A DNA stretch of 64,000 bases, taken from Symbiodinium natans. Its lineage: Eukaryota; Sar; Dinophyceae; Suessiales; Symbiodiniaceae. Below the pieces are notes generated by a model, which made no database searches, was not told the origin of the DNA, and worked only from the letters and a program-made list of their open reading frames with translations. The stretch's first letter is position 1. The number at the start of each line of letters is the position of its first letter. The DNA lies in assembly GCA_905221605.1 (NCBI GenBank), contig CAJNDS010001001.1, forward strand, positions 490,049 through 554,048. The letters are read 5' to 3'. Position numbers and translations under genes: made by a program. Below are positions 19,229 through 29,121 of the stretch, in pieces.

Positions 19229-19987
19229 TAACTCCGAAGGCCCTGCAGCCCCCCCAAAACACCAAACATCCTTGCAGCCGAGCGGACCAAATCCAAGCAG
19301 ACTCCCTCTTGCGGCGCTTGCGCGGGGGAAGTCTGGATTTCTGAGCCCCCGACCCAAAACTGCGGAGGACATGGGTTGTGGACAGAGCGTGCATCATGTG
19401 GCCTGCCGTGCCCTTTTCGAATCCCTCAGGCTCCAAAATCGCCCCAAGAACCTTATGTCAGAAGGCCCTTTGGGCGCCAACAACCCGAAATAAGAGGCCT
19501 TAGAGCCTGAGGGTAGGTTGTGTTTAGGCTTAAATCCATGACTGGAGAAGTGCCAGTTCTGTGTGTGTGGGGGTTCAGGACGCATACAAGGCTTTCCAGT
19601 CAACCAGATGCTTACGCCCCCTACGCTTCACAGCAACATCAGGGTGGCATTTTCCAGAGATTCTGGCTTCACAGCAACATCAGATGCTACTCTTTAGCTG
19701 CTTTTCTTGCCTTTGTTTGTTTTCCTGCTTTATTATTATTATTATTGTTGTTTTTTGTTTGGGGGGGGTTGGGTGTTACCCGGAACTACACACACGCATC
19801 ATGCCTTTCCCTCACAGGGCAGAAGTCCGAGAGGGAAGCTGTCAACTCGAAACTGTCCCCCCGCTCAAAGAATCCCGGGGTTCTACCTTGGACCCTGTTC
19901 CCCTAGGAAGAAAAAAGGATCCTTTTTGTTTATATATAAGAAAGCCCATAACCCAAAAAGTAAAAAGGATCCCTAACAGTGATTTAG

Positions 19988-20136
19988 TCTACCTTGGACC
20001 CTTGAGGTGGTACCCTTGGGTTTTGGGGTCCCTTTCTAAGGATCTTATAAGGGAATAGAAGGGCCATATTGGGAGTATATTGAGGGGGAACCTTTAGGGG
20101 TACAACCTTAGGGGTACGAGTCTGAATCCCTTGAAA
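19988..20136. mobile_element. family 5 inverted-repeat element
   Basis: Second copy at 31950-32102. Left CCTTGGACCCTTGAGGTGGTACCC pairs with GGGGTACAACCTTAGGGG on the right; both copies then share ACGA(G/T)TCTGAATCCCTTGA. The 165-codon frame that ends inside it (to 20058) is therefore doubtful. Confidence 0.75.
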
Positions 20137-20178
20137 GAAAATTCCTCCGAACCCTAAACCCTAAACCCTAAACCCTCC

Positions 20179-20256
20179 GAGCAGCAGCTGCTCTCCGTAG
20201 GAGTCCAGCTCTTGGAGGGCGGGACACACCTCACTCTCGAAAAATCGTCCCTTTAG
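20179..20256 (+). other. candidate exon
   Basis: Reads EQQLLSVGVQLLEGGTHLTL then EKSSL and stop; 18 of 24 third positions G or C. Between CCCTAAA (left) and TTTAGGG (right). Could be a terminal exon. Confidence 0.4.
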
Positions 20257-20299
20257 CTTGCCCTGACTTAGGGTTTAGGGTTTAGGGTTTAGGGTTTAA

Positions 20300-20398
20300 G
20301 ACTCTAAGGACCCTCCGGCAGCGGGACTGGTACCTCCTAAGACAGGTTCTGGGGTTTCAAGTCCCAGGGTTTTGAGGGTCCAAGGGCCTTAGGGTGGG
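20300..20398. repeat. family 6 dispersed repeat
   Basis: Shares ACCTCCTAAG..AGGGTTCTGGGGT and GGG(C/T)CCAAGRGCCTTAGG with copies at 55801 and 61835. At 20300 and 55801 it directly follows a telomeric array. Confidence 0.7.
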
Positions 20399-20505
20399 AT
20401 GTTCCCCCCTTATAACTAACAGTCCCTAATAGGGATTCTAATACCCCCTATTTTTGGAATCCCTGTTTAGCACTGTTAGTATAAGTAGAAGGGGGAACTT
20501 CCCGA
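20399..20505. mobile_element. family 3 inverted-repeat element, best copy
   Basis: Left GATGTTCCCCCTTATAACTA and right GTATAAGTAGAAGGGGGAAC are inverted repeats extended by ACAGTCC/ACTGTTA. It starts exactly where the family 6 repeat ends. Confidence 0.8.
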
Positions 20506-20762
20506 CTCATCCGGCTGAGTCGGGTTCAGGGGGAGCAGGTGTTGGATATGAAGACTCTGAAAGTCCTGTAAACCTTCGAGAGTCCAGAATGGACAATTCC
20601 CCCTCCCCCCCCCTCCCCAAAAAACGTCCAAGTAGGAGGAGCCTATCCCTAGCCGTACCAAAAAAAACATGTTCTGGAGCCTGGTCCTGGGCGTTCATTC
20701 AAGGCTTCTCATCTGCGGCGGGTTTGGGGGCTGAATCAGCACCCTGCTGTCACGGCGCTTAA
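20506..20762 (+). other. candidate coding region, Ser/Pro/Lys rich
   Basis: Open frame reading GYEDSESPVNLRESRMDNSP then PKKRPSRRSLSLAVPKKTC, ending at 20760. Low-complexity phospho-domain-like composition; begins right after a family 3 element. No ATG upstream within the piece. Confidence 0.3.
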
Positions 20763-20985
20763 AGGCTTTAGTGGATCGAGTCTAAGGCAGGCTTCATGCC
20801 CTCAGTCCTTGGGGACCAAATGAACCCTAAAAGGGTTTATGGTTCATATACCTTAGTCTCAAGTATAATAGTACAGGGTATATGACCTCAAATCAACGGC
20901 TCTTTGCTCCTTAATTAGGCGTTTACAACCCCAAACTTTCAAGCTTCAACCCCCTTGAGCCCCAGAAAGCAACGAAGGAAACCAC

Positions 20986-21067
20986 CCGTCTGCGCAAATT
21001 GCTGGGTCTCCCGTCCGCGGGATCTTCGCAGTAGTACTTCTCGAGGTAGCCCTGGTCGCCGACGTCT
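20986..21067 (-). other. candidate exon
   Basis: 82 bases, acceptor TTTTAAG and GT donor. Reads DVGDQGYLEKYYCEDPADGR, then PSNLRR, with 21 of 27 third positions G or C. No family recognised; one of the better-supported single exons. Confidence 0.5.
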
Positions 21068-21186
21068 CTTAAAATGCGGGGGGGCGCCAGGGCGAACCCC
21101 CTATCACCCGACCCCTCGTAACCCTAAACCCTCAGGCCCCTAGCCCTAAACCCTTACAATCCAGAAAAATGTAAACCTTGAACAAA

Positions 21187-21300
21187 ATGGCCCCGTCCCT
21201 GACACTCAAAGACCTGGGCTCTTGGGTTCTCACCTGGGCCCCCCTGTTTGCTGCAATGTGGTTTCAGAAGGGTTTCGGGTTTAAAGGGTTTCGGGATTAG
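21187..21300 (+). other. ATG reading frame with membrane segment, 37 aa
   Basis: ATG at 21187 in AAAATGG context. MAPSLTLKDLGSWVLTWAPL then FAAMWFQK is a plausible N-terminal hydrophobic segment; the rest runs into telomere-like codons. A plus open frame continues at 21304-21564. Confidence 0.3.
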
Positions 21301-21410
21301 GCTTTGGGCCCCCATAAGCTCCCCCAAGGAAAAGGGAGGAGGGTACCCCACCAGGTATTTTTGTTTTTGGGCTTGCGGGGGTTTACTGGTGTTCGAGAGC
21401 TGGGGGAGTT

Positions 21411-21686
21411 TCAGAAGATAGGCTTGTGCCGTCTTCGGGCTTCTTCTAGTAAAGCAGGTGGAAGCATATTGGGAGCACCCCTAATTTTTGGACATACCCA
21501 CTTGGGTAGACTGGAGTGGGTTTTGTGTGTCCTGCTTATACTGCATAGGGAGTTGGGCCGATAGAACTGTAAAAGCACTTTCCACTTGAAGCCCAGTATG
21601 GAAGATGGAGACACGTCTGCCGGCGTCCCGGTCATCAAGCCATGCATGACGGTACGGAGGTTCTGCACACTGGGCTTCAGTAACAT
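21411..21686 (-). other. ATG reading frame, 91 aa
   Basis: True ATG at 21686; reads MLLKPSVQNLRTVMHGLMTG then TPADVSPSS with GC-rich third positions in the first half. No domain recognised. A plus frame overlaps the C-terminal half. Confidence 0.3.
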
Positions 21687-21769
21687 ATAGGGGCCTTAAA
21701 CATCATTAGAATAGTTTTTTTTTTGGGGGGGGGGGGGGGGGCATTAAAGTATTGAAATAAAGGGCCTCA

Positions 21770-21988
21770 TAAGGGAATACCATTAGTCCTAGAGTGCTCT
21801 AGCTTCACGGCTTCAGGCATCTGGTGATTTGAGCCCCACCGTCCCTTTGCCTTTTCCTGCTTGATCATGTCCTGCAGTCCAGATGCTGAGCCAGTTGTGT
21901 GGGTCAGGACAGGGTCTCCATTGTAACAAGTTCCCTGGGGCTTCGGCGGGTCTAAGAAGCTGGGGCCACAATCTAAGCCAGTCCCCCT
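21770..21988 (-). other. candidate coding region, 73 codons
   Basis: No ATG needed: reads CYNGDPVLTHTTGSASGLQD, then MIKQEKAKGRWGSNHQMPEA. Consistent composition across the whole frame. A GT donor (GCC|GTGAAG) may end the exon near 21800. Family not recognised. Confidence 0.45.
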
Positions 21989-22369
21989 TTAAACTTTAAC
22001 TTTAGACCCGAAGGTAGGCATCGAAAGGGTTCTTTGGCCCCAAACACCTCTTAAACACCTAACTTGCAAGGGCCTTTGGAACTTTGGGGTGTAGCTATCC
22101 GTGTAAAGAGTTTAGGAGCGCTCAGCCATACCCAGATGGCCGGTTCTCTCACACGCTACACGAGAGTCCGATTTGGGTACGTACCTCAATACAAAAGGCC
22201 GGAACGACAATAGGTACCCAAGTAGGCGCCCTCGCACAGGAAACTTAGACATATAAATTAGAAACATACATGAATATGCCACATTTGTACACACATTGCG
22301 TGCGCATCTACCCCAAACCCCTAAACCCTAAACCCGAAACCCTAAACCCTACCCCCCCTCCCCCCCCAC

Positions 22370-22431
22370 CTGGGTCCAGGGCTTGCTCTTCTTCTGGCCA
22401 TTAAGGCGGCGGACCCTGGGCGCCGAAACGG
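22370..22431 (-). other. candidate exon
   Basis: 62 bases with acceptor CCCCTAG and donor GTGGGG. Reads VSAPRVRRLNGQKKSKPWTQ, 17 of 20 third positions G or C. CCCTAAA array on the left, TTTAGGG array on the right. Basic; no family recognised. Confidence 0.5.
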
Positions 22432-22599
22432 CTAGGGGCTTCGGCTTGTAGGGTTTGTAGGGGTTTACTTAGGGTTTAGGGTTTAGGGTTTAGGGTTTAT
22501 AGAGGTTTAGGGTTTAGGGTTTAGGGTTTGAGGGTTGGTTCTTTGTTTTCTCGCTTTGTGGCTGTTAAGACATTGATCAACCCTTCGCCGGAGGGCCAA

Positions 22600-22663
22600 A
22601 CCCTGAACCCATCAAATACTCAAGTGCCTGGTGGTCGTAGTCCTTTGAGCCGAATCTGCTGAG
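22600..22663 (-). other. candidate exon
   Basis: After a CCTTCAG acceptor it reads LSRFGSKDYDHQALEYLMGS. Telomeric array on the right. Unrecognised. Confidence 0.35.
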
Positions 22664-22794
22664 CTGAAGGGTTTAAGGGTTCAGGTTTAGGGCTTAGAGT
22701 TTAGGGTTTAGGAATAGGGTGCCTTACAGCAGCAAGGTTCGGCAAACAACCCCCAAAAAACCGGATACCGGAAACTCGAAAACTCTCCCTGCAG

Positions 22795-22876
22795 GCTTCT
22801 TGCCTCGCCCCTGGGGTCCGCACGACTCCGTGCGTGCCTGGACTACATTCCAGTGGAGGAAGTTGTACCTCGCCAT
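22795..22876 (+). other. candidate exon
   Basis: 82 bases, acceptor CCCTGCAG and donor GTGGTT. One frame reads LLASPLGSARLRACLDYIPV then EEVVPRH; a second frame (FLPRPWGPHDSVRAWTTFQW) is open too. Confidence 0.4.
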
Positions 22877-22942
22877 GTGGTTTTCATGTAGGCTCTAGTT
22901 CCCCTAAACCCTCAACCCTCAACCCTCAACCCTAAACCCTAA

Positions 22943-23261
22943 ATCCTCGGATGTGAAGGTCTCGATTCTGAAGACTCGGACCTTCCAAGCGAGACGCAAT
23001 TGGATGTCCTGTTTGAACAGCAAACAGTGAGAGGCTTCCTATTAGGGGATAGGATTACGGGGTCCCTTGGGGATATAGACCCTCTGAATAAGGTCCCTGT
23101 TTAAGAGAACCAGAAGAGGGTTAAGAAGGGGCTCCCTTTTAAGGGTCCCCCTTATCCTATCTAGGACGAGCCTCTACCACCAGGGAAGGATTTCTTGGGT
23201 CCGAATGATGAGCCATCAGGTCCCTGGAAGTCTAGGGCTCGGTGCCAGCCAGGAGCCCCAT
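22943..23261 (+). CDS. partial gene: two exons separated by a family 4 element intron
   Basis: Exon 1 22943-23026 reads LGCEGLDSEDSDLPSETQLD then VLFEQQT and ends at donor GTGAGA. Exon 2 starts at 23165 after acceptor ATCTAG and reads DEPLPPGKDFLGPNDEPSGP then WKSRARCQPGAP; GT donor near 23262. Both junction sides are phase 0 and the acidic composition continues across. The 138-base intron is almost entirely the family 4 inverted-repeat element, whose right end supplies the acceptor. Family unknown; 5' and 3' ends of the gene not found. Confidence 0.5.
23037..23167. mobile_element. family 4 inverted-repeat element lying in an intron
   Basis: GGGGATAGGATTA on the left pairs with TTATCCTATCTAG on the right. 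A diverged copy is at 44731-44870. Begins 10 bases after a GT donor and ends at the AG acceptor. Confidence 0.8.
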
Positions 23262-23601
23262 GTACGCCCAGGCCCAAAAAGGTTAGCCTTTCAGTTGTTA
23301 TGCAAGGATCGTATGTACCCCAAAAGGTTGCAGGTTATCTACTCAGCTGCTAAGTATGTCTGCAGCACGTTTAGGCTTTCTCTCTGTGCGCCCAAACTGG
23401 GCGGAATAAGTCACTTCACACACCACGTGGCGGCGCAGACACAAGGCGACTGTTGCAAAGGCTAACCACCAAGTCCCCCCACGATTAGACTAGGGCTGAG
23501 CCCAGCCATATGCTAAACCACTTCAATTCGGTCGAGTTTCGGTCTACGACATGCCCTGGAATGGATCTTCTAACGATGATTGTGGCAATTCTATTGCTAG
23601 A

Positions 23602-23706
23602 CCCAGGAGTAACCCAGGAAAAAAAGGGTACCCTTTTTGGTTTTGAAGGGATTATAAGGGAACCCCAATCCTAAAAAAAGGACCTAAGGGCCTACTCCGG
23701 GTCCTA
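23602..23706 (+). repeat. family 7 dispersed repeat
   Basis: Same order of blocks as 5206-5290: GGAGTAACCCAGGAA, AAGGGATTATAAGGGAACCCCAATC, then an A-rich run. Confidence 0.6.
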
Positions 23707-24259
23707 GTTTGTGAACTTTTCTGCAGGGTCGAGTGGGAAAATGGAAGGGGCCGTGGCCTGAAGACCCCTTCTGGGCTGCGCACGCTAGCTCCTCCAGCCT
23801 CGGATCACCAAGCTCTAAACCCTAAACCCTCAACCCTAAACCCTAAACGCTAAACCCAAACCCTAGACCCTAAACCCTAAACCCTAAACCCTACACCCTG
23901 AACCCTAAACCATAAACCCTAAACTCAGGTCAAAGCCCTACGTACACCCTCAAGCCCAAAACCCCTAACAAGGAACCCTGCCCTGTGCCTTTTGTGCCGC
24001 CGAGCTGAACTTGAACTGCACCCTCAACCAATAAACCCTGAACCCAAGGGTGTAGGACTAGATTTAAGACTCTGCAGGGGTTGTAAGGGGAGAATGATTT
24101 GTTCCGACTCTGATCCTGGGAATTCCTAGGGCGTGCGGGTCAAGCGCCTGGTTGCTCTGTATCGCCTGCCTGGCACTGCAGGGTTGGGGCAAGTAGCTTG
24201 GAGGATGCTCCTTTCCAGCTACATCTCGGTAAAACTGGCCCAATGGCTGTAAGCAGCCC

Positions 24260-24355
24260 TCTAGGGTTTAGCGTTCAGGGCGTGGAGTACCCTAAGCCCT
24301 AAGCCCTAAGCCCTAAGCCCAAAGCCCTAAGCCCCAAGCCCTAAGCCCTAAACCC
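24260..24355 (-). repeat. CCCTAAG variant telomeric array
   Basis: Eight to nine CCCTAAG units, mirrored by the similar block at 10258. Confidence 0.85.
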
Positions 24356-24673
24356 CCACTCAAGTTCGGATACGTATCGCTGTTTGCTCCAGGGTGCTGT
24401 GCCCTTAGCCGCGTAGCTGGACAAGCAACTCTGCAGCAACACGACTTAGGCTTGAGGCAAACCCTAACCCACCACTTCCAGGGGACCCTCAACCCTAAAC
24501 CCTATAAACCCTAAACCCTGAACCCTAAAACCTTAAACCCTAAACCCTAAACCCTGACCCCTGAGCCCTTGCTTGGGAGGCAAGGGTCGGCATCGGGTAG
24601 ACCATAGCTACTAAGCAACTCGGCTTTCCAAATATGGGTTTGGGGTTCTCAAGGTGCCCAAGCCCTATTGTTC

Positions 24674-24706
24674 AGCACGGACTGAGGAGGCTGCCGGCAA
24701 CCCTTG
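24674..24706. repeat. family 9 dispersed 30-bp motif
   Basis: CAGCACGGACTGAGGAGGCTGCCGGCAA region; also at 32818 and 40884. Confidence 0.7.
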
Positions 24707-24842
24707 AAGCCCTTTTGCAGCAGGTCTCCTCACCCACTGCCTGCCTCGCCCTTATTCCCCAGCAGCCCTAAACCCTAAACCCTAAACCCTAACCCTAAAC
24801 CCTAAACCCTAAACCCTAAACCCTAAACCCGAAACCCTGTAA

Positions 24843-24913
24843 GGTGCAGCTCGAGGTTCGTGACTTTCTTGTCCCGGTTGAGGTCGTGGTACTGCAGGGC
24901 ATCCTGGCACCAG
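24843..24913 (-). other. candidate exon with EF-hand loop
   Basis: Reads WCQDALQYHDLNRDKKVTNL then ELHL. DLNRDKKVTNLE fits the 12-residue EF-hand calcium loop (acidic or amide at 1, 3, 5, V at 8, E at 12; K rather than G at 6). Sixteen of 17 third positions through the loop are G or C. The acceptor CAAGTAG is the right end of a family 1 element starting at 24914 on the plus strand. A single loop can arise by chance, so a calcium-binding role is a suggestion. Confidence 0.5.
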
Positions 24914-25181
24914 CTACTTGAAGGTTCATGTGGGCTTCTGTTGCCTTGGGGTTTAGGGTTGAGGGTTTAGGGGGTACTTCTAACTACCCCAAGAACCGCA
25001 AGACCTACTTTCTTTGGGTAGGTTCCCTCAGAATCCTAGGAAGGGGTCTTACTCTGCCAGCCTACCAAAACAAGCGGTTGGGGGGGTTCTTAAGGGAGGG
25101 CTCTAATGCGGCTATAAGTACGCCACATAAGGCTAGAACCAGAGTTACACTTCAATTTATCCATACTTCCTTCTAAGTACC
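24914..25181. mobile_element. family 1 element, enlarged
   Basis: Starts CTACTTGAAGGTTCATGTGG and ends near ACTTCCTTCTAAGTACCC; longer than other copies because telomere-like units (24950-24975) and other sequence lie inside. The boundaries of the interior are uncertain. Confidence 0.5.
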
Positions 25182-25454
25182 CAAGCTGGGTGTTGCTTTA
25201 GAGCCCTCTGAAAATTATTTATGAATAGGCTCCCTTAAAAGGGAAAGAAGGGAAACTTAAAATTATCCCAAAGCAATACCCAGCAAATGAAGCTCCGACT
25301 AGCTGACTAGCTCAGGGAGTTCAGGAGTTTCGGGGCTTCCTGGGTGGCACCTTTAGGGAGTTTTTCGGGCATCTTTGAGGCTTTAGGGGGTTTAGGGTTT
25401 AGGGTTTAGGGTTTGTGTTTAGGGTTTAGGGCGGGGAGTGTTTCAGATAGTTTG

Positions 25455-25477
25455 GGTGGGGGGGGGGGGGGGGGGGG
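25455..25477. repeat. poly-G tract
   Basis: About 21 G with one T near the start. Confidence 0.9.
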
Positions 25478-25566
25478 TCTGGTTTGACAGAGAGGAACCC
25501 TTTTTTTGGACCCAGACTCAAATCCTAAACCCAAAGACCCTAAACCCTAAACCCTAAACCCTAAAC

Positions 25567-25695
25567 CTCAAGGAGCTCGAGGTGCCCACACTGAAGCAAG
25601 GCGGGCTCACATTGAGGGCTTGGGGGTATCACCATTTGGGAGGTTTCCGACAATACGGGTACTCGTTTTGGGGGGACTGTACTCTATGTGGGGTA
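25567..25695 (+). other. candidate coding region
   Basis: 43-codon frame reading LKELEVPTLKQGGLTLRAWG then GGFRQYGYSFWGD. CCCTAAA array on the left, TTTAGGG array on the right. No recognised family. Confidence 0.35.
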
Positions 25696-26063
25696 TAAAA
25701 ATAGAAAGGGTTTAGGGTTTAGGGTTTAGGGTTTAGGGTTTAGGGTTAACCCTAAACCCTAAACCCTAAATCCTATTTTCGGAAATACCCATAGATAGGG
25801 TGCACAAGGCTTCGGGCTGAGCATTGCGGGGCTGAGGAGATTGAGTGCAGAGGGCCTATAGGCCGTAGGGTCTACGGAGGAGTGAAGGATTCGGGGTTTA
25901 GGATTTTGGGATTAGGTTTTGGGTGAGAGCTTAGGGTTGCAGGCTGTCGAATATCTCCGACAAACCCAGGCTTCGGTCTTTGTTTTGAACTCAGATCTCC
26001 TGCTGCTGTGGCTTTGAGATGCAGGTCAGGTCCTGCTATGGAGTAACCCGAGTCTGCTCCTGG

Positions 26064-26969
26064 TCAACGCCGCGGTCGATTGCGCCCCTCTAGCAGTGCA
26101 AGCGTACTTTGTGCCCTGGGACGAACGAGTTTCTGACTTCGATCTTGGAGGAGCCGGCGCGTGGCATTGACAGCTTCAAGATTGTTGGGAAGAGCCATCT
26201 GGCCAAGAGCCAGCAAGGCCACCTCTCGCACTTCCGCTCGCCCGTGGTTTAGCCGCGCCAAGATCTCCTGCACGACATGCTCAGAATCCTTGCTGGCGAT
26301 GATTTTGAGCGCAGCTGCCGCTGCTTCCCTTGCATCTTTCTCTCGATGCTCCAACCTTTGGCAAACGGTGCGAACTAGATTCTCATCGTCCTTCTGAGCA
26401 ATTTCACGCAGCCGCCGTCCCAGACTGCCGCTAAGATCCAACCTCCAGTTGCTCCAAGTGGTGTAGGTGTCTATCACACAACCCGCCGCCTCGATGGTCC
26501 TGGGGTCCCCAGGGTGAGTCAGTTTTGCCAAGGATTCGAAGACAGAGTGGGGGAACTTTCGCAAATGTGCGTGGCAGCATGATATAGCCCGTTCATCTCC
26601 TTTGGATGCTCTTGTGCCAAGAACCTCCACCACTGCCCGTCGCACGCTGGTGTCTGCATGTAAGGCCTGTTGATAGACAGCATCAGGATCCCGAGCCAAC
26701 TCCTGTTCCAGCACAATCTTGGCTCCATCGTAAACAGCAGCCACCCAATCAGAATGCCTGTCTCGCATGGACTCGCTGCCCCACGCCGGGAGACGCTTGT
26801 GGAGCCTCTCCACTGCATCCATTCGTTCTTGCAATGAACCTTGGGTAAAGGAGTTTATGAAATCTTCCTTCGTGTCGCCATGAAAACCTCCGCAACACCA
26901 GCCAGGCCTCTGTAGCCGAGTAAGCAGAGTCTCTTCCAGAACTGAATGCTGCCCGCAGCCCACGGACAT
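26064..26969 (-). CDS. HEAT-repeat protein
   Basis: Uninterrupted 301-codon frame from ATG at 26969 to a stop at 26064. From about residue 95 the protein is a run of roughly 30-40 residue alpha-helical hairpins with the D-x-x-V-R-x-x-A pattern of HEAT (PBS-lyase-type) repeats, for example DTSVRRAVVEVLGTRA, EKDAREAAAAALKIIASKD and RAEVREVALLALGQMA, five or so in all. The N-terminus (about 95 residues, Cys and Gly in the first 28) is not assigned. HEAT arrays are scaffolds for protein-protein binding, and very many such small HEAT proteins occur in dinoflagellate genomes; no specific partner can be named. The gene has no introns, no telomeric units within about 300 bases of either end, and third-position GC near 55-60 percent. 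No spliced-leader relic is seen upstream. Confidence 0.85.
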   Translation of the reverse strand: MSVGCGQHSVLEETLLTRLQRPGWCCGGFHGDTKEDFINSFTQGSLQERMDAVERLHKRLPAWGSESMRDRHSDWVAAVYDGAKIVLEQELARDPDAVYQQALHADTSVRRAVVEVLGTRASKGDERAISCCHAHLRKFPHSVFESLAKLTHPGDPRTIEAAGCVIDTYTTWSNWRLDLSGSLGRRLREIAQKDDENLVRTVCQRLEHREKDAREAAAAALKIIASKDSEHVVQEILARLNHGRAEVREVALLALGQMALPNNLEAVNATRRLLQDRSQKLVRPRAQSTLALLEGRNRPRR

Positions 26970-27422
26970 AGCAAGATCTATCTTATTTGTCTGCGTGCGC
27001 TGTCAGTGTCAGGATCTATTTATCTAGAATACCTCTGTTTGGGCTGGATAAACTGTGCCTGAAGTCAGCTGGGAAAAGCCTTTGACAAACTTTCTGTCCA
27101 GGCAAACATACATACGTTCAGAGAAGGAACCCTAAACCCTAACCCTTTGCAGTGGAATGTGGGGTTTCACTGGGAGCAGCCAGGGCGCTGAGCGCCAAGG
27201 TTGGGGAGTATTAGGGATCCTTGGGTTACATGTCCCCCTTGATCCCCTCTTCCTTACTAGGATCCGAGAAATCAAGATTCAGGGTTTAGGGTTTAGGACT
27301 TTGGGATTTAGGGCTTTGGGGGGGCCTTTCGTCTTTTGCGGGCCTTTATGGGTCTAAGGGTTTCTGTGGGTCCAAGGGATTGACAAGGAGACTCGAGAGC
27401 CAGGCTGCGTGATCATGACGTC

Positions 27423-27516
27423 ACCCTGAACCCTAAACCCTGAATCCTAAACCCTAAACCCTAAACCCTAAACCCTAAACCCTAAACCCTAAACCCTAAA
27501 CCCTAAACCCTAAACC
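27423..27516 (-). repeat. interstitial telomeric array (CCCTAAA)
   Basis: 13 units. The next bases read PKLKPEEPREVVAASVF on the plus strand to a GTATAA donor at 27571, a small exon candidate. Confidence 0.95.
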
Positions 27517-27719
27517 TATCCGAAGCTGAAGCCTGAGGAGCCTAGAGAAGTAGTTGCCGCGAGCGTCTTCGTATAACCCTATGCAGGAGACCCGCCAATT
27601 CGATGAACAACAGTGCCTTGTGGGGTGCACTTTAAGGTTTGTGAGGTAGAGAAGAGAATCTTGGCAACCATTTAGGACTGACTAAAGCCCAAACCCTAAA
27701 CGAATCTAGGCCCCCCGTG

Positions 27720-27838
27720 TATTGCATGTCCCTCCCCGCTGCCAGCGCCTCAACCCATACGGCCAAGGCTTCGTTCACGAACTCCTTGCATCGGCTGTGG
27801 AAAAGGCTTTTGTTCAGATTTCTTCGGAATGTAGGCAT
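27720..27838 (-). other. candidate ATG-starting exon
   Basis: ATG at 27838; reads MPTFRRNLNKSLFHSRCKEF then VNEALAVWVEALAAGRDM. The plus strand also offers an ATG frame (MSLPAASASTHTAKASFTNS), so strand is unresolved. Confidence 0.35.
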
Positions 27839-28087
27839 TTCAAAGAGGCTTATGGGGTTGAGGTTGGGGTCTTTAGGGTTTAGGGACGGAGTTCAGGAGC
27901 TTTTGGCTTTGGCCACACGCTCTGCCCACACTCTGACGTCCACTCCGCAGTGCAGCGGTCTCAGGGTGGAAAAAAGCAATGAGGGCCTCGGGACGCAGCC
28001 AACAAACACACACACACACACACACACACTAGGACACTTGCCCTCAAACAAGGTCCTGGGCCCAAGAACCCTTCGTTGTTTATAAAA

Positions 28088-28345
28088 ATGCAGGTGCATT
28101 CGACGAGGGATGGGGGGGAACTCTCTCCGGCTGTGGTGTTTGTGAGGGATTTCGGGCTTCGGCTCTTTCACTCGCGCAAGGCAAGGCTTGGGCGAGTTGG
28201 ATCGCAATGGGTCGGGTTGAGGGATGTCGTGGCCGAGATCCCAGCAGCGATACCGGACGAGTCAGTCTCAGGGCTTCTTCCAGGAAAACGCCCTCTGAAA
28301 TGGCACCCTCTCGAACCTGAAAGCTGCCTCATGCCTAAACCCTAA
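28088..28345 (+). other. ATG reading frame, 85 aa
   Basis: ATG at 28088 (AAAAATGC). Reads MQVHSTRDGGELSPAVVFVR and later VGLRDVVAEIPAAIPDESVS; the last residues are telomeric codons. No domain recognised. A (CA)n tract lies upstream at 28007-28029. Confidence 0.3.
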
Positions 28346-28439
28346 ATTAACCCTAAACCCTAAACCCTAAACCCTAAACCCTAAACCCTAAACCCCGAAC
28401 CCTCAACTGGGGGGGGGGGGGGGGGGGGGACTTCGGTAC

Positions 28440-28507
28440 CTTGCGTAAGAGAAGTCCGGCTTTCAGCTTCGGCCTGCTTCTGCTCCGGCGTAAGCAGCTT
28501 CATCCAG
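28440..28507 (-). other. candidate exon
   Basis: 68 bases (1+66+1), acceptor GGTACAG and donor GTACCG. Reads WMKLLTPEQKQAEAESRTSL then TQ. CCCTAAA and a G tract (28410-28429) on the left, TTTAGGG on the right. Unrecognised but well bordered. Confidence 0.5.
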
Positions 28508-28595
28508 CTGTACCTCAGCAAGACTTGTGGGGTTTAGGGTTTAGGGTTTAGGGCCAGAGTCTCTTGGGTTTAGGGGTTAGGGTTTAGGGTTTAGG

Positions 28596-28709
28596 GCTAC
28601 TCGAAGGTTCTGGGTAGTTTGCAAGTAGGGTTGGACGTACCCTAATTGAGCATACCTAACCCACTTTATAACCCTGCTAGTAAGGTACCCGTGAAACCCC
28701 AAGTAGGTC
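28596..28709. mobile_element. family 1 inverted-repeat element
   Basis: Left GCTACTCGAAGGTTCTGGG, right CCCGTGAAACCCCAAGTAGG. Confidence 0.65.
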
Positions 28710-28906
28710 CTCCAAGAAGCTGAACTTGCGAGTCACCAACCCTCAGGACCGCCCACAAAATTGCACAAGCCCCTCTACACTATGTAAACATCACACCCCC
28801 TTGCCAAAAACAAGAAGCTATTGGGAGCCCCCCCCCCCCCCCCCCACCCCGCGCCCACAAAAGACAAAGGTCAAAACCGCAGCCGCAAAAGGCCAAAAGG
28901 CAAAAC

Positions 28907-29000
28907 CTACTTGGAGGTTCACGGGTACTTTAGAAGTAGGTTTTAAGCTACTTATAGCCCTATAGTTAGAAGCACCCCAAACTTGAACCTCCCAGTAAGC
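28907..29000. mobile_element. family 1 inverted-repeat element
   Basis: Left CCTACTTGGAGGTTCACGGG, right CTTGAACCTCCCAGTAAG. The plus strand just upstream encodes a Lys/Ala-rich stretch (KTKVKTAAAKGQKAK). Confidence 0.7.
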
Positions 29001-29121
29001 CCTAAGCCCTAAGCTCCAAACCCAAAAGCATAAGTACCCATGCGCCCGCAACCCTAAACATCCTAAACCCTAAGCCCCAAACCCCAAACCCTAAAGCCTA
29101 AACCCTAAACCCTCCCCGGCT

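Noticed and set aside
19561-20058. 165-codon plus frame
   Set aside because: Long for the region, but its hydrophobic part comes from an (ATT)n/T-rich run and its end lies inside a family 5 element; no conserved feature.
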